Notes: a model not told the origin generated them from the sequence alone. 20,131 nt of DNA from Nemertoderma westbladi (GCA_032718475.1 JAUCBJ010006354.1:1-20131), one strand, 5' to 3'. Shown: positions 8,739-17,680, numbered from the stretch's first letter. Translations and numbers: made by a program.

Positions 8739-9148
8739 TTACCCCTTTACTTTATCAACAAATGTGAGCGTGTCGCTCTGAATAAGAATGTCCTTGTTTC
8801 CGAACTGAGGCGAGGCGACGGCGAAACCGAAAAACGAATCGATCACCCAATTTAGTAGCTTCTTATCGAACTTCGAGACATCGACCTGAAGAAAAAATGA
8901 AAGGAACATCTTCGTGTCTTCTACATTCGCAACTAAATTTTCGGATAGAATGGGGAACTCTACGGTTGATTGGCGCACCAGAATTCCTTGTTTCTTGAAT
9001 ACGTCCTTGATGTATTCGTCCGTAAGACCATGGTCGGCAATAGCCTTGCCGCCGACCCAGCTAACGTTGTAGGTTGTGTGGAGCAACTTCCACAACTTAA
9101 CGAGAGTACTCGCGGATTCACTAGCTTGGTGGAATACCGCCAAGGTTC
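8739..9148 (-). CDS. HNMT-like methyltransferase, last coding exon
   Basis: Encodes the C-terminal 135 residues of a small-molecule SAM methyltransferase resembling histamine N-methyltransferase. The upstream border reads TATAATATTGCAG, a good splice acceptor, and the exon starts in phase 1-2 (bases GA complete a Gly codon). It joins in frame to the exon ending at 12438: the spliced protein reads VRPRG then TLAVFHQASES, followed by LWKLL, which corresponds to the GTNAKMLIIVVSGSS and LWKK region of HNMT. It ends with a strand-like ILIQSDTLTFVDK, matching the usual C-terminal strand, then TAA at 8741-8739. Substrate is unknown: invertebrates have many HNMT-like genes and not all act on histamine. 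Confidence 0.7.
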
Positions 9149-9329
9149 CTGCAATATTATAAAATAACCATCAATTATAAAAATTCATAAATAGAATATT
9201 ATTATTACTATAAAATATTAATTAATAATTCATTGAGTTTATTTCTTTCATTGCATTACATAGTTTAATTATTACACAAATTTGCAAACAAAGTAATTAA
9301 AGTAGATCATAAGAAAAGTCAAGATCTAT

Positions 9330-11830
9330 TAGATGTTCTGCTGGGGACACATGCATGACTACAGCTACCAGATGGTGGAGATAATTCCACCCCATAAGGT
9401 GCATTCAGCATGCATTCTTAACATTCCTGGGAGACTTTAATGCAAGTCTGCATCAATCACCTACATCGTCATGGGTCTATAATAGTGTTAACCGAAATTC
9501 CGTCCATCTTCAGGATTTTATCTCTGGAAATGGATTGTTTTCGGCTGGAACCCAGTTCAAGAAGCGAACTGGAAAGCTATGGACTCATAATGGACCCAGT
9601 GGTCACAAGTCCCAGATAGACCATATTCTGTTTCGTAGGAAATACAAGAGCTCTATACAAGACTGTAATGCATTTACACTTAGACCCGTTTCCAGTGTTC
9701 ACCGCCTTATTGTGGCCAAGGTAAGACTTAGTCGGCGTGCTAGCAGTACAACGGAATCTGCCTTGCCGCGGCATGACTGGTCCTCTCTGTTGCAACAGCA
9801 AAGTGTGAGATCCAGCTTCACACTACAGCTGAGCAACAGGTATGAGGTTCTTGCCTCTGAGGCAGCAGATCACTGTGAGGGCTATACTACCTCCACAGAA
9901 ATAGTTAAGTTAGCAGCTGCAGAAACAGTTCATGTATACCCTCGGAACAGGAAAAGGGCCCCCTGGATAGACAGCAAAATTCAGAAGTGCCGAAATGACC
10001 TCTATAAGGCGCAGAAAGAGTCCCGACTCAAAAAGACTACAGCGGCCAAGAATGCAGTTAAGGCTGCATCTAGGTCCCTGAACAGGCAGTACTCTGTTAA
10101 TCTACAGGAGCTAATAAAACAGGTTGATGCCATCAATGATGCTGACGACAGCAGGCAATCATCCCAGGCATGGAAATCGATCAACTTGCTTACTGGTCGG
10201 AAAAGCCAACCAACCACCAAGGTTAAGGCTGTATCACAAGCCGATCGCCTCAATGGTTGGAAGGCCCACTTTGAAAAGCTCCTCAATAATGACAGGGTAT
10301 TGCCTGATAATTTTATAGAAGTAAAAGTGTCTGAGTCTCTACTCCCAGATATTCCCATTGGCGATATCTCCTTTGCAGAAGTGAAGGCTGCTGCAAAGAG
10401 CATTAAGACCAATCGTGCCAGTGGAGTAGATGGTGTTCCCCCTGAGGTCTTTAAAATACCTGAGTGTTTAAAGCTCATCTATCCTATCATAGTAGACATG
10501 TAGAGAACAACTAACAAGAGTCCCACAAGAAATGAAAACAAATAAGTTGGTGACAGTTCCAAAGAAGGGCAACCTAACACTCTATGGTTATTTTCGGGGA
10601 ATCTCATTGATCTCGATTGCTGCAAAGCTATACAATAGAATTCTATTAAATCGCATCAGGGATCCCATTGAGAGACTGCTCCGTGGAAATCAGAATGGGT
10701 TCCGTAAAGGTCGTGGGACCATGGAACCCATTTTGGCAGGATAAATGAAGAGTTATCAAAAAAGAAAGAAAGACATCTGGCCGTTATCTTTGTTGACTTC
10801 TTCAAGGCCTTTTGGCTCAGTCTCTCGCTCACGTATGTTCAGCATTCTTTCATTATATGGGATTCCTGATGGAATTATTGCAGCAATCAGATCAGTGTAC
10901 GATGGTTCGACAACGTTTGTGTCTACTGTTGACGGTGACACAGAACCATTTGAATTGTTATTGGGCGTCCTCCAGGGAGACACACTGTGCATGTCCTTAG
11001 ATCATCATAATGATGATGGGGTGATGATAACTCCACCTACTGGCTCCAGAAGTCGAGGAAATCCTGCCAAGTACTTAACTGATCTAGACTTTGCTGATGA
11101 CTTCGGAGCACTCTCAGAATCACTAGAGGGAGCCCAACGTCTCCTCAGCTCATTAGAACAGGCTGCTTCTAGTGTTGGTCTTTTTATTAACTCCAGAAAG
11201 ACCAAAATTTTGACAGTTAACTTTGAAAGTCCTCAGCAAGTCTCTGATCGGATGAGCATAAGCTCAAAGGATGGTATGCTTGAGCATGTGGACGACTTCT
11301 GTTACCTGGGATCATGGATCCGGAAGTAAGGTGAGGACCTCCGAATACGGAAGGGGAAGGCATGGGCAGCCTTGAATAGGCTTTCCAGGATTTGGTCCGA
11401 TTATTTAGAGCAGCAGTAATTCCAGTACTCCTCTATGGGAGTCCATGCTGGGCTCTAACTGCTGAGGACACCAAATCTTTAGATGGCACATTCATAAGAA
11501 TGCTACGCCGGGTTCATTGTGTCAAGTACAATGCACACATCTCCAACCAGACACTGTGTAACATTGGAGGTGTCTCATTGGTTCCCCCAAGCTTGACACT
11601 AGAACAAAATCGCCTCAGCTTTGCAGGACATTGATTTTGCCGTGAGGACCAGCCAGTGCATTATATTGTACTTTGGCAGCCTCATGGAGTGAATACGCAT
11701 GGTGGACAGCCCATGACATTGAGACGCATCTTAAAGGACACTGGCCTTGACGATGCGGATGATCTAGCAAATGTCATGGGTGATAGGGAGTTGTGGCGGT
11801 GCAATTTTGTTGACAAGCCGGTACAGAATT
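9330..11830 (+). mobile_element. RTE-type non-LTR retrotransposon, 5'-truncated and inactive
   Basis: Sense strand is +, opposite to the host gene. From about 9434 the C-terminal part of the endonuclease is readable: LGDFNASL, RTGKLWTH, SQIDHILFRR and VHRLIVAKVRLS. A linker follows with KRAPWID. The reverse transcriptase comes next, in three frames: RASGVDGVPPEVF, FRGISLISIAAKLYNRILL, QNGFRKGRGT, LAVIFVDFFKAF, LYGIPDGIIAAI, GVLQGDTL and LDFADD. Downstream come LFRAAVIPVLLYG and the tail RRILKDTGLDDADD with MGDRELW. Stops at 10501 and 10741, a frame change near 10830 and a deletion right after GVLQGDTL make it a pseudogene. The left edge is approximate. Confidence 0.88.
9434..11800 (+). pseudogene. 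Endonuclease / reverse-transcriptase ORF of the RTE element, broken
   Basis: The coding remnant is readable as endonuclease up to about 9740, linker to 10370, reverse transcriptase to about 11220, and C-terminal domain to about 11800. The longest intact stretch ends with TAG at 10501-10503. The next pieces run from 10532 and, after a frame change, from about 10830 to the stop near 11329. The active-site FADD box is preserved (about 11089-11100), but the segment between GVLQGDTL and it is shortened. Another stop occurs in RLSFAGH at 11632. No residual function is expected. Confidence 0.85.
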
Positions 11831-12070
11831 CTTAAAAATCCAGCTGCAATGCAGCATGCCGCCTGAAGTTTGCTGCACACTGTTTCCGCGGCATGATCAA
11901 CCTGTACACAACGTTGTGCTGTGGCACTCTGCTGGTGAGAATAGATATTGTGGACATCCAATATCTTTCCTAAAACGCCTGCTCAAGGACACAGGATTTG
12001 AAGGCAGGGCGCAGTATGGTGGACTAGGACAGTGTAAGGCTGGCCGTGAGATCTACGACGCTCTGCACTT
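11831..12070 (+). mobile_element. Second, diverged RTE C-terminal fragment
   Basis: Translates as RLKFAAHCFR, HDQPVHNVVLWHS and LKRLLKDTGFEGR. This parallels, with many substitutions, the end of the preceding element (RLSFAGH, REDQPVHYIVLWQP, LRRILKDTGL). The two stretches therefore come from related but different copies, or from an old internal duplication. It is split over two frames. Sequence to about 12290 has no clear identity. Confidence 0.65.
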
Positions 12071-12437
12071 TAGTGCAAACCGATCATCTTTATCAAAATC
12101 AATTAAATTAGATATTTTAATGCAAGTACTGTTGGGTAACAGCAGAGCTAGTGTAGCTAATGGGCGGAGGATGTTGAAGGGATTGGATAGAGATGAAGGC
12201 GGGTTTGGGCTGGGGTTCGTCCAGTTGACTTACTCGCGATTCGTCGGGATAGAGGAAAATTACATTTCAAATAATAATATTAACTAAACCATGTCGACAG
12301 TATAAACAAATGTGGGTTGAGATCTACTGAACTAACTGTTAAAATTTTAAACATAGAAAACTTTTTATTGCACAAAAAATGCAAAGAAGGCTTATCTTTT
12401 TCGCATAATATTAAATAAAAATTATACAGAAGTTTAC

Positions 12438-12632
12438 CTCGGGGTCTAACCAGGGCGTAAGCCCTATTGAGACAGCCCTCCACGTCATCCATGTAGTACA
12501 GACTATGCGAAATGAAAACTACGTCGAAATTTACTAAATGACAACGAGGAAATAATTGATAACTGGGTTTGAACTCGCTTCCATCAATATACAATTTCTC
12601 GACTTTAGAGTCCCACGTTTTCTTACGTGATT
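12438..12632 (-). CDS. HNMT-like methyltransferase, middle exon
   Basis: Encodes 64 full codons ending in the catalytic-fold segment FDVVFISHSLYYMDDVEGC and LNRAYALVRPRG, which parallels WDFIHMIQMLYYVKDI of histamine N-methyltransferase. The acceptor is TTTTCCTTAACATTTAG just before 12632 and the donor is CCCCGAG/GTAAAC at 12438. The 5' boundary depends on that acceptor, as the frame is closed by TAA just beyond it. The polypyrimidine tract is preceded by one arm of a 22-bp inverted repeat whose partner lies in the upstream exon. Confidence 0.62.
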
Positions 12633-12642
12633 CTAAATGTTA

Positions 12643-12769
12643 AGGAAAATTTCATTCGAACAGTCGAAAACAATTTGAAGTATTAATGAAAAATAATTTA
12701 ATATATAATATGTATACTATTAGGTCAGATTTTCTGGTCGTTTTCGGCTGTTCGAATGAAATTGATCCT
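12643..12769. repeat. Inverted repeat spanning the exon-intron region of the HNMT-like gene
   Basis: TTCATTCGAACAGTCGAAAAC at about 12651-12671 is repeated in inverse orientation at about 12741-12763 with one change. It is flanked by weaker matches (AAGGA...). The spacer is about 70 bases. One arm is coding in the first exon and the other sits about eight bases upstream of the middle-exon acceptor. Confidence 0.7.
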
Positions 12770-13056
12770 TCCCTATTAGTTTGATGTGTTCCGTATTGGG
12801 TTCCACCATGTACAGTGTAGACACCCCGACCCCCTGAACAATCATTTCTTCTCGTTCACCCCAACCAGCACCGATCGATATTATATCTAAAGGTTTCCCT
12901 TTCGATTTCTCTAAACGGTTTAGCTTGATCAAAAGAGAGGAGAACAGCTCGTTATCATCGTATTCATAGACAGATGATGTTAGGTGTTTCATGAACACGA
13001 TATAGGTATCTAAATATTCTTCGTGGTTTCAGGTGCAGTGATTTAGAAGGAGCCAT
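12720..13056 (-). pseudogene. HNMT-like methyltransferase, first exon with apparent frameshift and stop
   Basis: Encodes the N-terminal and SAM-binding part. HEEYLDTYIVFMKHLTSS resembles the HNMT start region, DIISIGAGWGEREE is motif I with its glycine-rich loop, and MVEPNTEHIK is the acidic post-I motif. The best ATG (13056-13054) encodes MAPSKSLHL in a different frame. Dropping one A from the AAA at 13027-13029 would unite the two, so a one-base frameshift is suspected. At the 3' end the frame reaches TAA at 12722-12720 with no usable GT donor before it. Either an exon boundary is missed, the assembly has errors, or this copy is a pseudogene. With the two later exons the length would be about 312 residues, close to the family's 290. 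Confidence 0.5.
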
Positions 13057-13118
13057 GATAAAGTAGATTATAGGATTTTCAAGCAATTTTATTCAGGCCT
13101 ACCGTGAGAGTATAGGAC

Positions 13119-13159
13119 TTCTAGAATATTAATTTATAGGTATAAATAATATTCTAGAA
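13119..13159. repeat. AT-rich hairpin
   Basis: TTCTAGAATATT and AATATTCTAGAA form a 12-bp perfect stem, extended by AATTTATA / TATAAAT with a bulge. It could be a tiny MITE remnant or a chance palindrome. Confidence 0.5.
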
Positions 13160-13890
13160 TTCCATGATATAGGCCTAATATGAATAATAAGTGCTCTTAC
13201 TGTATCATATTATTAATGATTATATACATTTTATAGTTCACGATAAATAATCATGTCAATAAAATACATTAATGTACGGTAAGTATGCAGTCAGGCAAAC
13301 AGCACTGACTGCAAGTCCAACACAAGGTACAGTAACCGTACCTGTAACAGGATAGCTGACAAGCAGCTGGTAAAAGTGAGACAGATAGCCAGGCCCTTCT
13401 GGGCCCGTTAGGTCCAGCCGTTATTGGTTGGGAATTAAGCTCAACCCGTAGGGTGGTGCTAGACGTCCGCAAGGCCGTCTGGCGCTGTAACTATTATATA
13501 GTATAGCTGTACGAATATAAAACATTTATTATTGATTCCACGTTCCACCTTACTGAATTGAACTTTTTTCATCTTTACGATGCGTTTAACTTGCCTTGCG
13601 GCGCAACACGTGGTCACTGGCTAATTATTAATATGATAAAGTATGGTGTAGGGAATACTCGTACTAACTAACAATGTAGATCGTACCGTGTCGTACGAGC
13701 CAGTCACAGATGGCTTTGTGAGTTATCCCGGCCCGGCCAGGATACCATACTGTTGTAGAAATTGTACCCAATTACCGAAAATTAATATACAGTAGTAGGT
13801 ACTGTAATCCCATACTGAGAAAATACGATTGCATAACCTGCGGTATATACTGTAGGTTCTTGGGCTATTCGTTATTGCCTTGGATTGGAC
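13160..13890. other. Intergenic stretch without recognised gene
   Basis: A GC-richer block at about 13270-13490 has small hairpins: GGCCCTTCTGGGCC, and AGACGTCCGCAAGGCCGTCT. It reads openly on the minus strand for 67 codons. It looks like a repeat fragment, but I do not recognise it. The rest shows nothing. Confidence 0.3.
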
Positions 13891-13900
13891 CACGGGATAA

Positions 13901-13984
13901 TTTCGGCCTTATTACAAACTCATCAATTGGCTGCCTGTAAAGGATAGACTTGAATCTAAGATTCTGACACACATGTTCAGGGTA
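13901..13984 (+). mobile_element. L2/CR1-type reverse-transcriptase tail remnant
   Basis: In the frame starting at 13901 the sequence reads YYKLINWLPVKDRLESKI then LTHMFR. WLPVKxRxExKIL is the hallmark of the region after the reverse transcriptase in L2/CR1 elements, as in the copy at 3799-4215. It is cut off by the SINE that follows. Confidence 0.6.
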
Positions 13985-13999
13985 CATGTATAATGTAGT

Positions 14000-14195
14000 G
14001 TCGCAGTGTCCGAGCGGATACGGCGCCAGAACTGCTTACACAATAGTGTTTTGTGGCGCAGTTTCGAATCCGACTGAAGGCTGTATAAATTTCGCACTGT
14101 TGTGTCCCTATAGGCAAGACACTTTAGACATTAGTGCCTATGTACAGTATAACGAGCGTAGAAATTTAAAGCGCTATATATATAAAATATAAATA
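14000..14195 (+). mobile_element. tRNA-derived SINE (class II tRNA head)
   Basis: An A box TGTCCGAGCGGATACGG (14007-14023) and B box GTTTCGAATCC (14061-14071) lie about 40 bases apart, as in Leu/Ser tRNAs with a long variable arm. The acceptor strands do not pair, so it is not a working tRNA. Downstream, GTTGTGTCCCTATAGGCAAG followed by ACACTTTA resembles a block I remember from several tRNA-derived SINE tails. It ends in an AT-rich tail. Confidence 0.6.
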
Positions 14196-14205
14196 ACCAA
14201 TATTA

Positions 14206-14366
14206 TTATAATGTTTTTACCAAAGGTTCCCCAATGTATAATCTATAATGTTTTTACAAAATGTCCCCAATGTATAATGTTTTTACCAAAGGTTCCCTCC
14301 CCAATGTATAATGTTTTTACCAAGGTCCCCCCCCCCCCCCCCCCAATGTATAATGTTTTTACCAAT
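14206..14366. repeat. Minisatellite with an 18-C run
   Basis: Five copies of a unit containing CCCCAATGTATAATGTTTTT and ACCAAAGGTT, beginning near 14210, 14247, 14276, 14310 and 14352. Units vary from 29 to 42 bases, mostly through the C-run, which reaches 18 C at 14327-14344. Confidence 0.85.
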
Positions 14367-14477
14367 TTTTTTGTATGTATGATTGTGTAAATTTACTGTA
14401 TGGTAGATTAAGAAAAATGTAAACTAAATTTGGATGTTTGTTAGATATTAAATGTTATTAAATTATGTTTTTTTTAC

Positions 14478-14600
14478 AACCAATCAGCCAATCTTAATTT
14501 AGATTGTTATTTTTTTCAACCAATCAAATTTGACTTAATTTAGTTTATTCATTATTCAACCAATCAAAATGAACACAGAATATATTTTATTTTGTTTCTG
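14478..14600 (+). promoter_or_regulatory. 40-bp tandem repeat carrying CCAAT boxes, upstream of glyoxalase II
   Basis: CAACCAATCA occurs at 14478, 14518 and 14558, exactly 40 bases apart, with weaker similarity (TTAATTTAG) between. A further CCAAT is at 14488-14492. The array ends about 255 bases before the first glyoxalase II ATG. CCAAT boxes bind NF-Y in animal promoters; a promoter role is inferred from position. 14367-14477 and 14601-14800 show nothing else definite. Confidence 0.5.
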
Positions 14601-14816
14601 ATTTCCTAATCCCCTAAAAAAAGTAAAGTAAGGAAAAAGACAAAAACCTAATGACAAACAACCTAATTTAGTTGATTTATGTCTTATAATCCCCCCAGAA
14701 GAATTAATTAAATGAGGCCTAAATCATCCACCGTAATTCAATAATACAGCAATACCACACCCAACTCACAACTGCTACCATCCATCCCTCACAACCGGTA
14801 TTGCATTGTAAATTAA

Positions 14817-14858
14817 ATGTTATGCTGCTGCCTATTTGTAGTGGCGGTTTATCTGTAG
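14817..14858 (+). other. Short overlapping upstream ORF
   Basis: ATG at 14817 opens a 13-codon frame ending with TAG at 14856-14858. It overlaps the first in-frame glyoxalase II ATG (14822) in another frame. Ribosomes starting here would bypass 14822 and could resume at 14996, favouring the cytosolic form. The effect is inferred. Confidence 0.4.
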
Positions 14859-15808
14859 GCCTAGGGCGTTTATTGAGTTCAACATCGCCAACATATTCCT
14901 ACGCTAATACGCGGCACACATTTACTACTAAACCAACCTTACGAACTATTCATCAAAGTAATAGACTTCATTACGACAACCAATCACAAACCACGATGAA
15001 AATCCAACCAATCAACGCCCTCCAGGACAACTACATGTACCTGCTGACAGACGAATCAACCGGGGTCTGCGCGGTCGTTGACCCCGTGAACCCAGATTCC
15101 GTATTATCCCGCGTGGGGGCGACTCCTAACCTTCGACTGATCGCTTGTCTCACAACCCATCACCATGGCGACCACTCGGGGGGCAACGAGGCTCTTGTAG
15201 GTCTGCGACCGGGTCTGCCGGTCTACGGGGGTGACAAACGGATCCCGGCGCTCACTAACCCGGTAACCCACGGGGACACGCTCGCCATAGGGCGGATTAA
15301 AGTCACGTGTTTGTTCACACCGTGTCACACTTCCGGTCACGTGTGTTTCTACGCGGAGGACATTGACCCCGCAGTGGGTGAGGTCATCGACCGAGCTGTT
15401 TTTACAGGAGACACCCTTTTCATAGGCGGCTGTGGGCGGTTCTTCGAGGGCAATCCCGAGCAAATGCACGAAGCCTTGATCAACATCCTCGGTAGACTCC
15501 CCGGTGATACCAAGGTCTACTGCGGACACGAATACGCCGTGAATAACCTTAAATTCGCATCGGTAGTCGAGCCGAACAGCGAGGCTGTTCGCAATAAACT
15601 CGAGTGGTCCGAGTCGCGAGTCCGGGACGGTTTACCGACGGTGCCGTCCACCGTGGACGAGGAGTTCCGCTACAACCCTTTCATGCGAGTCGGTAGCGTT
15701 GAGGTCGCGGACCGCTATGGGTCCGGGTTGGATCCGGTGGCCGTTATGGGTAAACTGCGAGCCGAAAAGGATTCCTTTACACCGCGGTCCCGCCCGCCGC
15801 CTAAGTAG
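14822..15808 (+). CDS. HAGH: Hydroxyacylglutathione hydrolase (glyoxalase II), intronless
   Basis: Hydrolyses S-D-lactoylglutathione to D-lactate and glutathione, the second step of methylglyoxal detoxification. It is 328 residues from the ATG at 14822. Metal ligands are all visible: THHHGDHSGG at residues 112-121 (His113, His115, Asp117, His118), CHTSGHVCF, FTGDTLFIGGCG and YCGHEYAVNNLKFA. The C-terminal glutathione-binding domain has TVPSTVDEEFRYNPFMR. Residues 1-58 are rich in Ser, Thr and Arg and almost free of acidic residues, as in a mitochondrial presequence. An internal ATG at 14996 (residue 59, context CCACGATGA) matches the start of the cytosolic form made from the same gene in mammals, giving 270 residues. 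Mammalian HAGH has many introns, and this copy has none. The catalytic part is much richer in GC than its surroundings, which fits a retrocopy or intron loss. Confidence 0.93.
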   Translation: MLLPICSGGLSVGLGRLLSSTSPTYSYANTRHTFTTKPTLRTIHQSNRLHYDNQSQTTMKIQPINALQDNYMYLLTDESTGVCAVVDPVNPDSVLSRVGATPNLRLIACLTTHHHGDHSGGNEALVGLRPGLPVYGGDKRIPALTNPVTHGDTLAIGRIKVTCLFTPCHTSGHVCFYAEDIDPAVGEVIDRAVFTGDTLFIGGCGRFFEGNPEQMHEALINILGRLPGDTKVYCGHEYAVNNLKFASVVEPNSEAVRNKLEWSESRVRDGLPTVPSTVDEEFRYNPFMRVGSVEVADRYGSGLDPVAVMGKLRAEKDSFTPRSRPPPK

Positions 15809-16238
15809 AGTCACATCCGTATAGTTAGTTCGTATCGAGTTATATTATATTTACGTTGTTTGATTATGAAGTAAGTATTGTTAGTTAGATTTACTAAAAT
15901 TACGTTTCGGTTAAAGTTCCTTATTTGTCCGTTACCGGTATGGCTTAGCTCAAAATTAATTGGATATTAAATAGAATCACAATTCATAAGTTTTAAGTTT
16001 TCACATATTTTTTCGGGGTGACCATCTTCACGTTATCGTCTAAATATTTATTATATGGCCTAAATTACATAAGCAAGATTGTCATTGGAAAGTGGACTGT
16101 TTAGCGCTACTTGGGAGGCTTAATAGGCGGAAACGCCCTTGGTTCAACCGCCGGTGACATTGAATATTAATTGGATTGTTTCGACTTTAATACAGTCTTT
16201 TATTCAACAATTTCAAGATTAGTTAACGCCGTTGCGTT
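15809..16238 (+). other. 3' flank of glyoxalase II
   Basis: AT-rich sequence without open frames. ATTAAA at 15966-15971 is a candidate poly(A) signal; a full AATAAA first appears at 16274-16279, inside the foldback element. Confidence 0.4.
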
Positions 16239-16696
16239 CGGGTGACTACAAAACAAATCCCAAAGACCCAAATAATAAAGACCTGCATAATATTGTAACA
16301 TGTGTTAACTTTCGTTTATTGTTTTGGTTCCCCCAACACGTCACTGTAAGCTGCTCCTTTACTAAGACTAACCTGCTCCTGTAAATGGCAATGGGACCTA
16401 AAGCTCTTTGGGACCTAACGCTCTTTGGAACCTAACGCTCTTTGGAACCTAACGCTCTTTGGGACCTAACGCACTTTGGAACCTAACGCTCTTTGGGACC
16501 TAACGCACTTTGGGACCTGTACAAAGCAAAGAGGTAAAGTCGCGTTAGGTCCCAAAGAGCGTTAGATCCCAGAGTATTAGGTCCCATTGCCATAGAGCGT
16601 TAGGTCCCATTGCCATTAAAAGGAGCCAAAACAATAAACGAAAGATAACACATGTGTTTTGTGCAAGTCTTTATTATTTAGGTCTTGTAGTCATCC
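16239..16696. mobile_element. Foldback element with internal 17-bp array
   Basis: The left arm (about 16239-16400) and right arm (about 16600-16696) are inverted copies. Shared blocks include GGGTGACTACAA / GGATGACTACAA at the ends, AAATAATAAAGAC, CTTTCGTTTATTGTTTTGG and ATGGCAATGGGACCTAA. The element is bordered by 14-base direct repeats, AACGCCGTTGCGTT (16225-16238) and AACGCCGTTCCGTT (16697-16710), differing at one base. These look like a target duplication, though 14 bases is long for a DNA transposon. The left arm has extra sequence at about 16330-16375. No coding capacity. Confidence 0.75.
16393..16518. repeat. 17-bp array inside the foldback element
   Basis: Seven full units of GGGACCTAACGCTCTTT with single-base variants (GGAACC, GCACTTT), then a partial unit. 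The same unit continues in inverse orientation at about 16541-16620 (GTTAGGTCCCAAAGAGC and others), so the array straddles the symmetry axis. Confidence 0.9.
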
Positions 16697-16710
16697 AACG
16701 CCGTTCCGTT

Positions 16711-16965
16711 AGTACCGTATTAGTAAGTTTGTTATAAAACACATTATAACTTTATAGAACAACGAAATCACACATCACAGCGTTACATTTAATAGTGAAT
16801 TAATGTCGAATTTATCGATCTTTTATTCTTATGGTGCTAATATTAAAATAATATTTGAGAAATTACAATAAATAATTTACTTTTCATTATTTATAAAATT
16901 ACTAGAGTAAGTAATACAGTAATACAGTTTAAACGGCTGAATCTGAATGGCTCCCGAGGGTAAAC
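16711..16965. other. AT-rich spacer
   Basis: No open frame, RNA gene or strong repeat seen. Confidence 0.3.
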
Positions 16966-17165
16966 TAGTAATAACGCAAGGAGTAATAAAGTGAGTAATA
17001 ACGTACGAGTCGCACGAGTAATAACGTACGAGTAGTAAGGTACGAACGTAAGTAATAACAAACAAAGTAATAACGTAATAACAAACGAAGTAATAACGAA
17101 CGAGTAATAACTTTACGAGTAATAAAGTCGTACGAGTAATAACATACGTACGAGTGATAACGTAC
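16966..17165. repeat. Degenerate AGTAATAACGTACG array (left part)
   Basis: About a dozen imperfect copies of AGTAATAACGTACG. The array resumes in the same orientation at 19472-19500, on the other side of the giant palindrome, which shows that the palindrome sits inside it. Confidence 0.75.
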
Positions 17166-17460
17166 TTAATAGCAAGGATGTTTTACGTTACGTTACGTTA
17201 CTGTATTACGTTACGTTACGGTTGAAAAACTGAACTTTTTACGTTACGATATTACATTACGGAATAATTTCCAAATTACGTTACGTTACTGTATTCCGAA
17301 AAAAATAATTGCGTATCACCGAAAATACCGTAACGTAATAACCGGTTCAGATTCCATAGGACCACAAAGAGATATTTAAAGTTTCATCCTAATTTTGTCT
17401 GAAAATCGGAAAATTATAGTTTTAATGTTTTGAAATTGCAAATTAACTTAACATAAAATT

Positions 17461-17680
17461 AACCGGATAGTTCCCCCCGGACACTCCCCCCGCCCAAGTA
17501 GGACACTTCCCCCCGGACACTTCCCCCCCCCCCCCCCCCGACACTTCCCACCGGACACTTCCCCCCCGCCCAAGTAGGACACTTCCCCCCCCCCCAGACA
17601 CTTCCCCCCCGCCCAAGTAGGACACTTCCCCCCCCCCCAGACACTTCCCCCCCCAAGTAGGACACCCCCCCCCCCCCCCA
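17461..17680. repeat. C-rich minisatellite in the left arm
   Basis: Irregular units of CCCAAGTAGGACACTTCC separated by C-runs of 6 to 17. Open frames read from it on the minus strand (glycine-rich) are artefacts of composition. Confidence 0.85.

Larger units (their letters stand above)
9149..12437 (-). other. Last intron of the HNMT-like gene, filled by an RTE LINE
   Basis: The donor is GAG/GTAAAC at 12438/12437 and the acceptor TTGCAG at 9149. Both borders are phase compatible. Nearly all of the 3.3-kb length is explained by the retroelement fragments listed below; 9149-9330 and 12070-12290 show nothing recognisable. Confidence 0.65.

Noticed and set aside
13269-13472. 67-codon minus-strand protein in the GC-richer block
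   Set aside because: No motif, no splice context, hairpin-rich; more likely a repeat fragment.
14000-14085. Functional tRNA-Leu or tRNA-Ser gene
   Set aside because: A and B boxes fit, but the acceptor and T stems do not pair.
15104-15529. 141-codon open frame opposite glyoxalase II
   Set aside because: Antisense shadow of a GC-rich coding region with full catalytic motifs on the + strand.
16393-16620. CRISPR-like array
   Set aside because: Units are contiguous with no spacers, and the locus is eukaryotic.
17181-17340. Interstitial telomere tract (TTACG repeats)
   Set aside because: The unit is not TTAGGG or a known animal variant, and it occurs mirrored at both ends of the foldback element.
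17443-17665. Glycine-rich open frames on the minus strand
   Set aside because: They only translate the C-rich minisatellite; composition explains the lack of stops.
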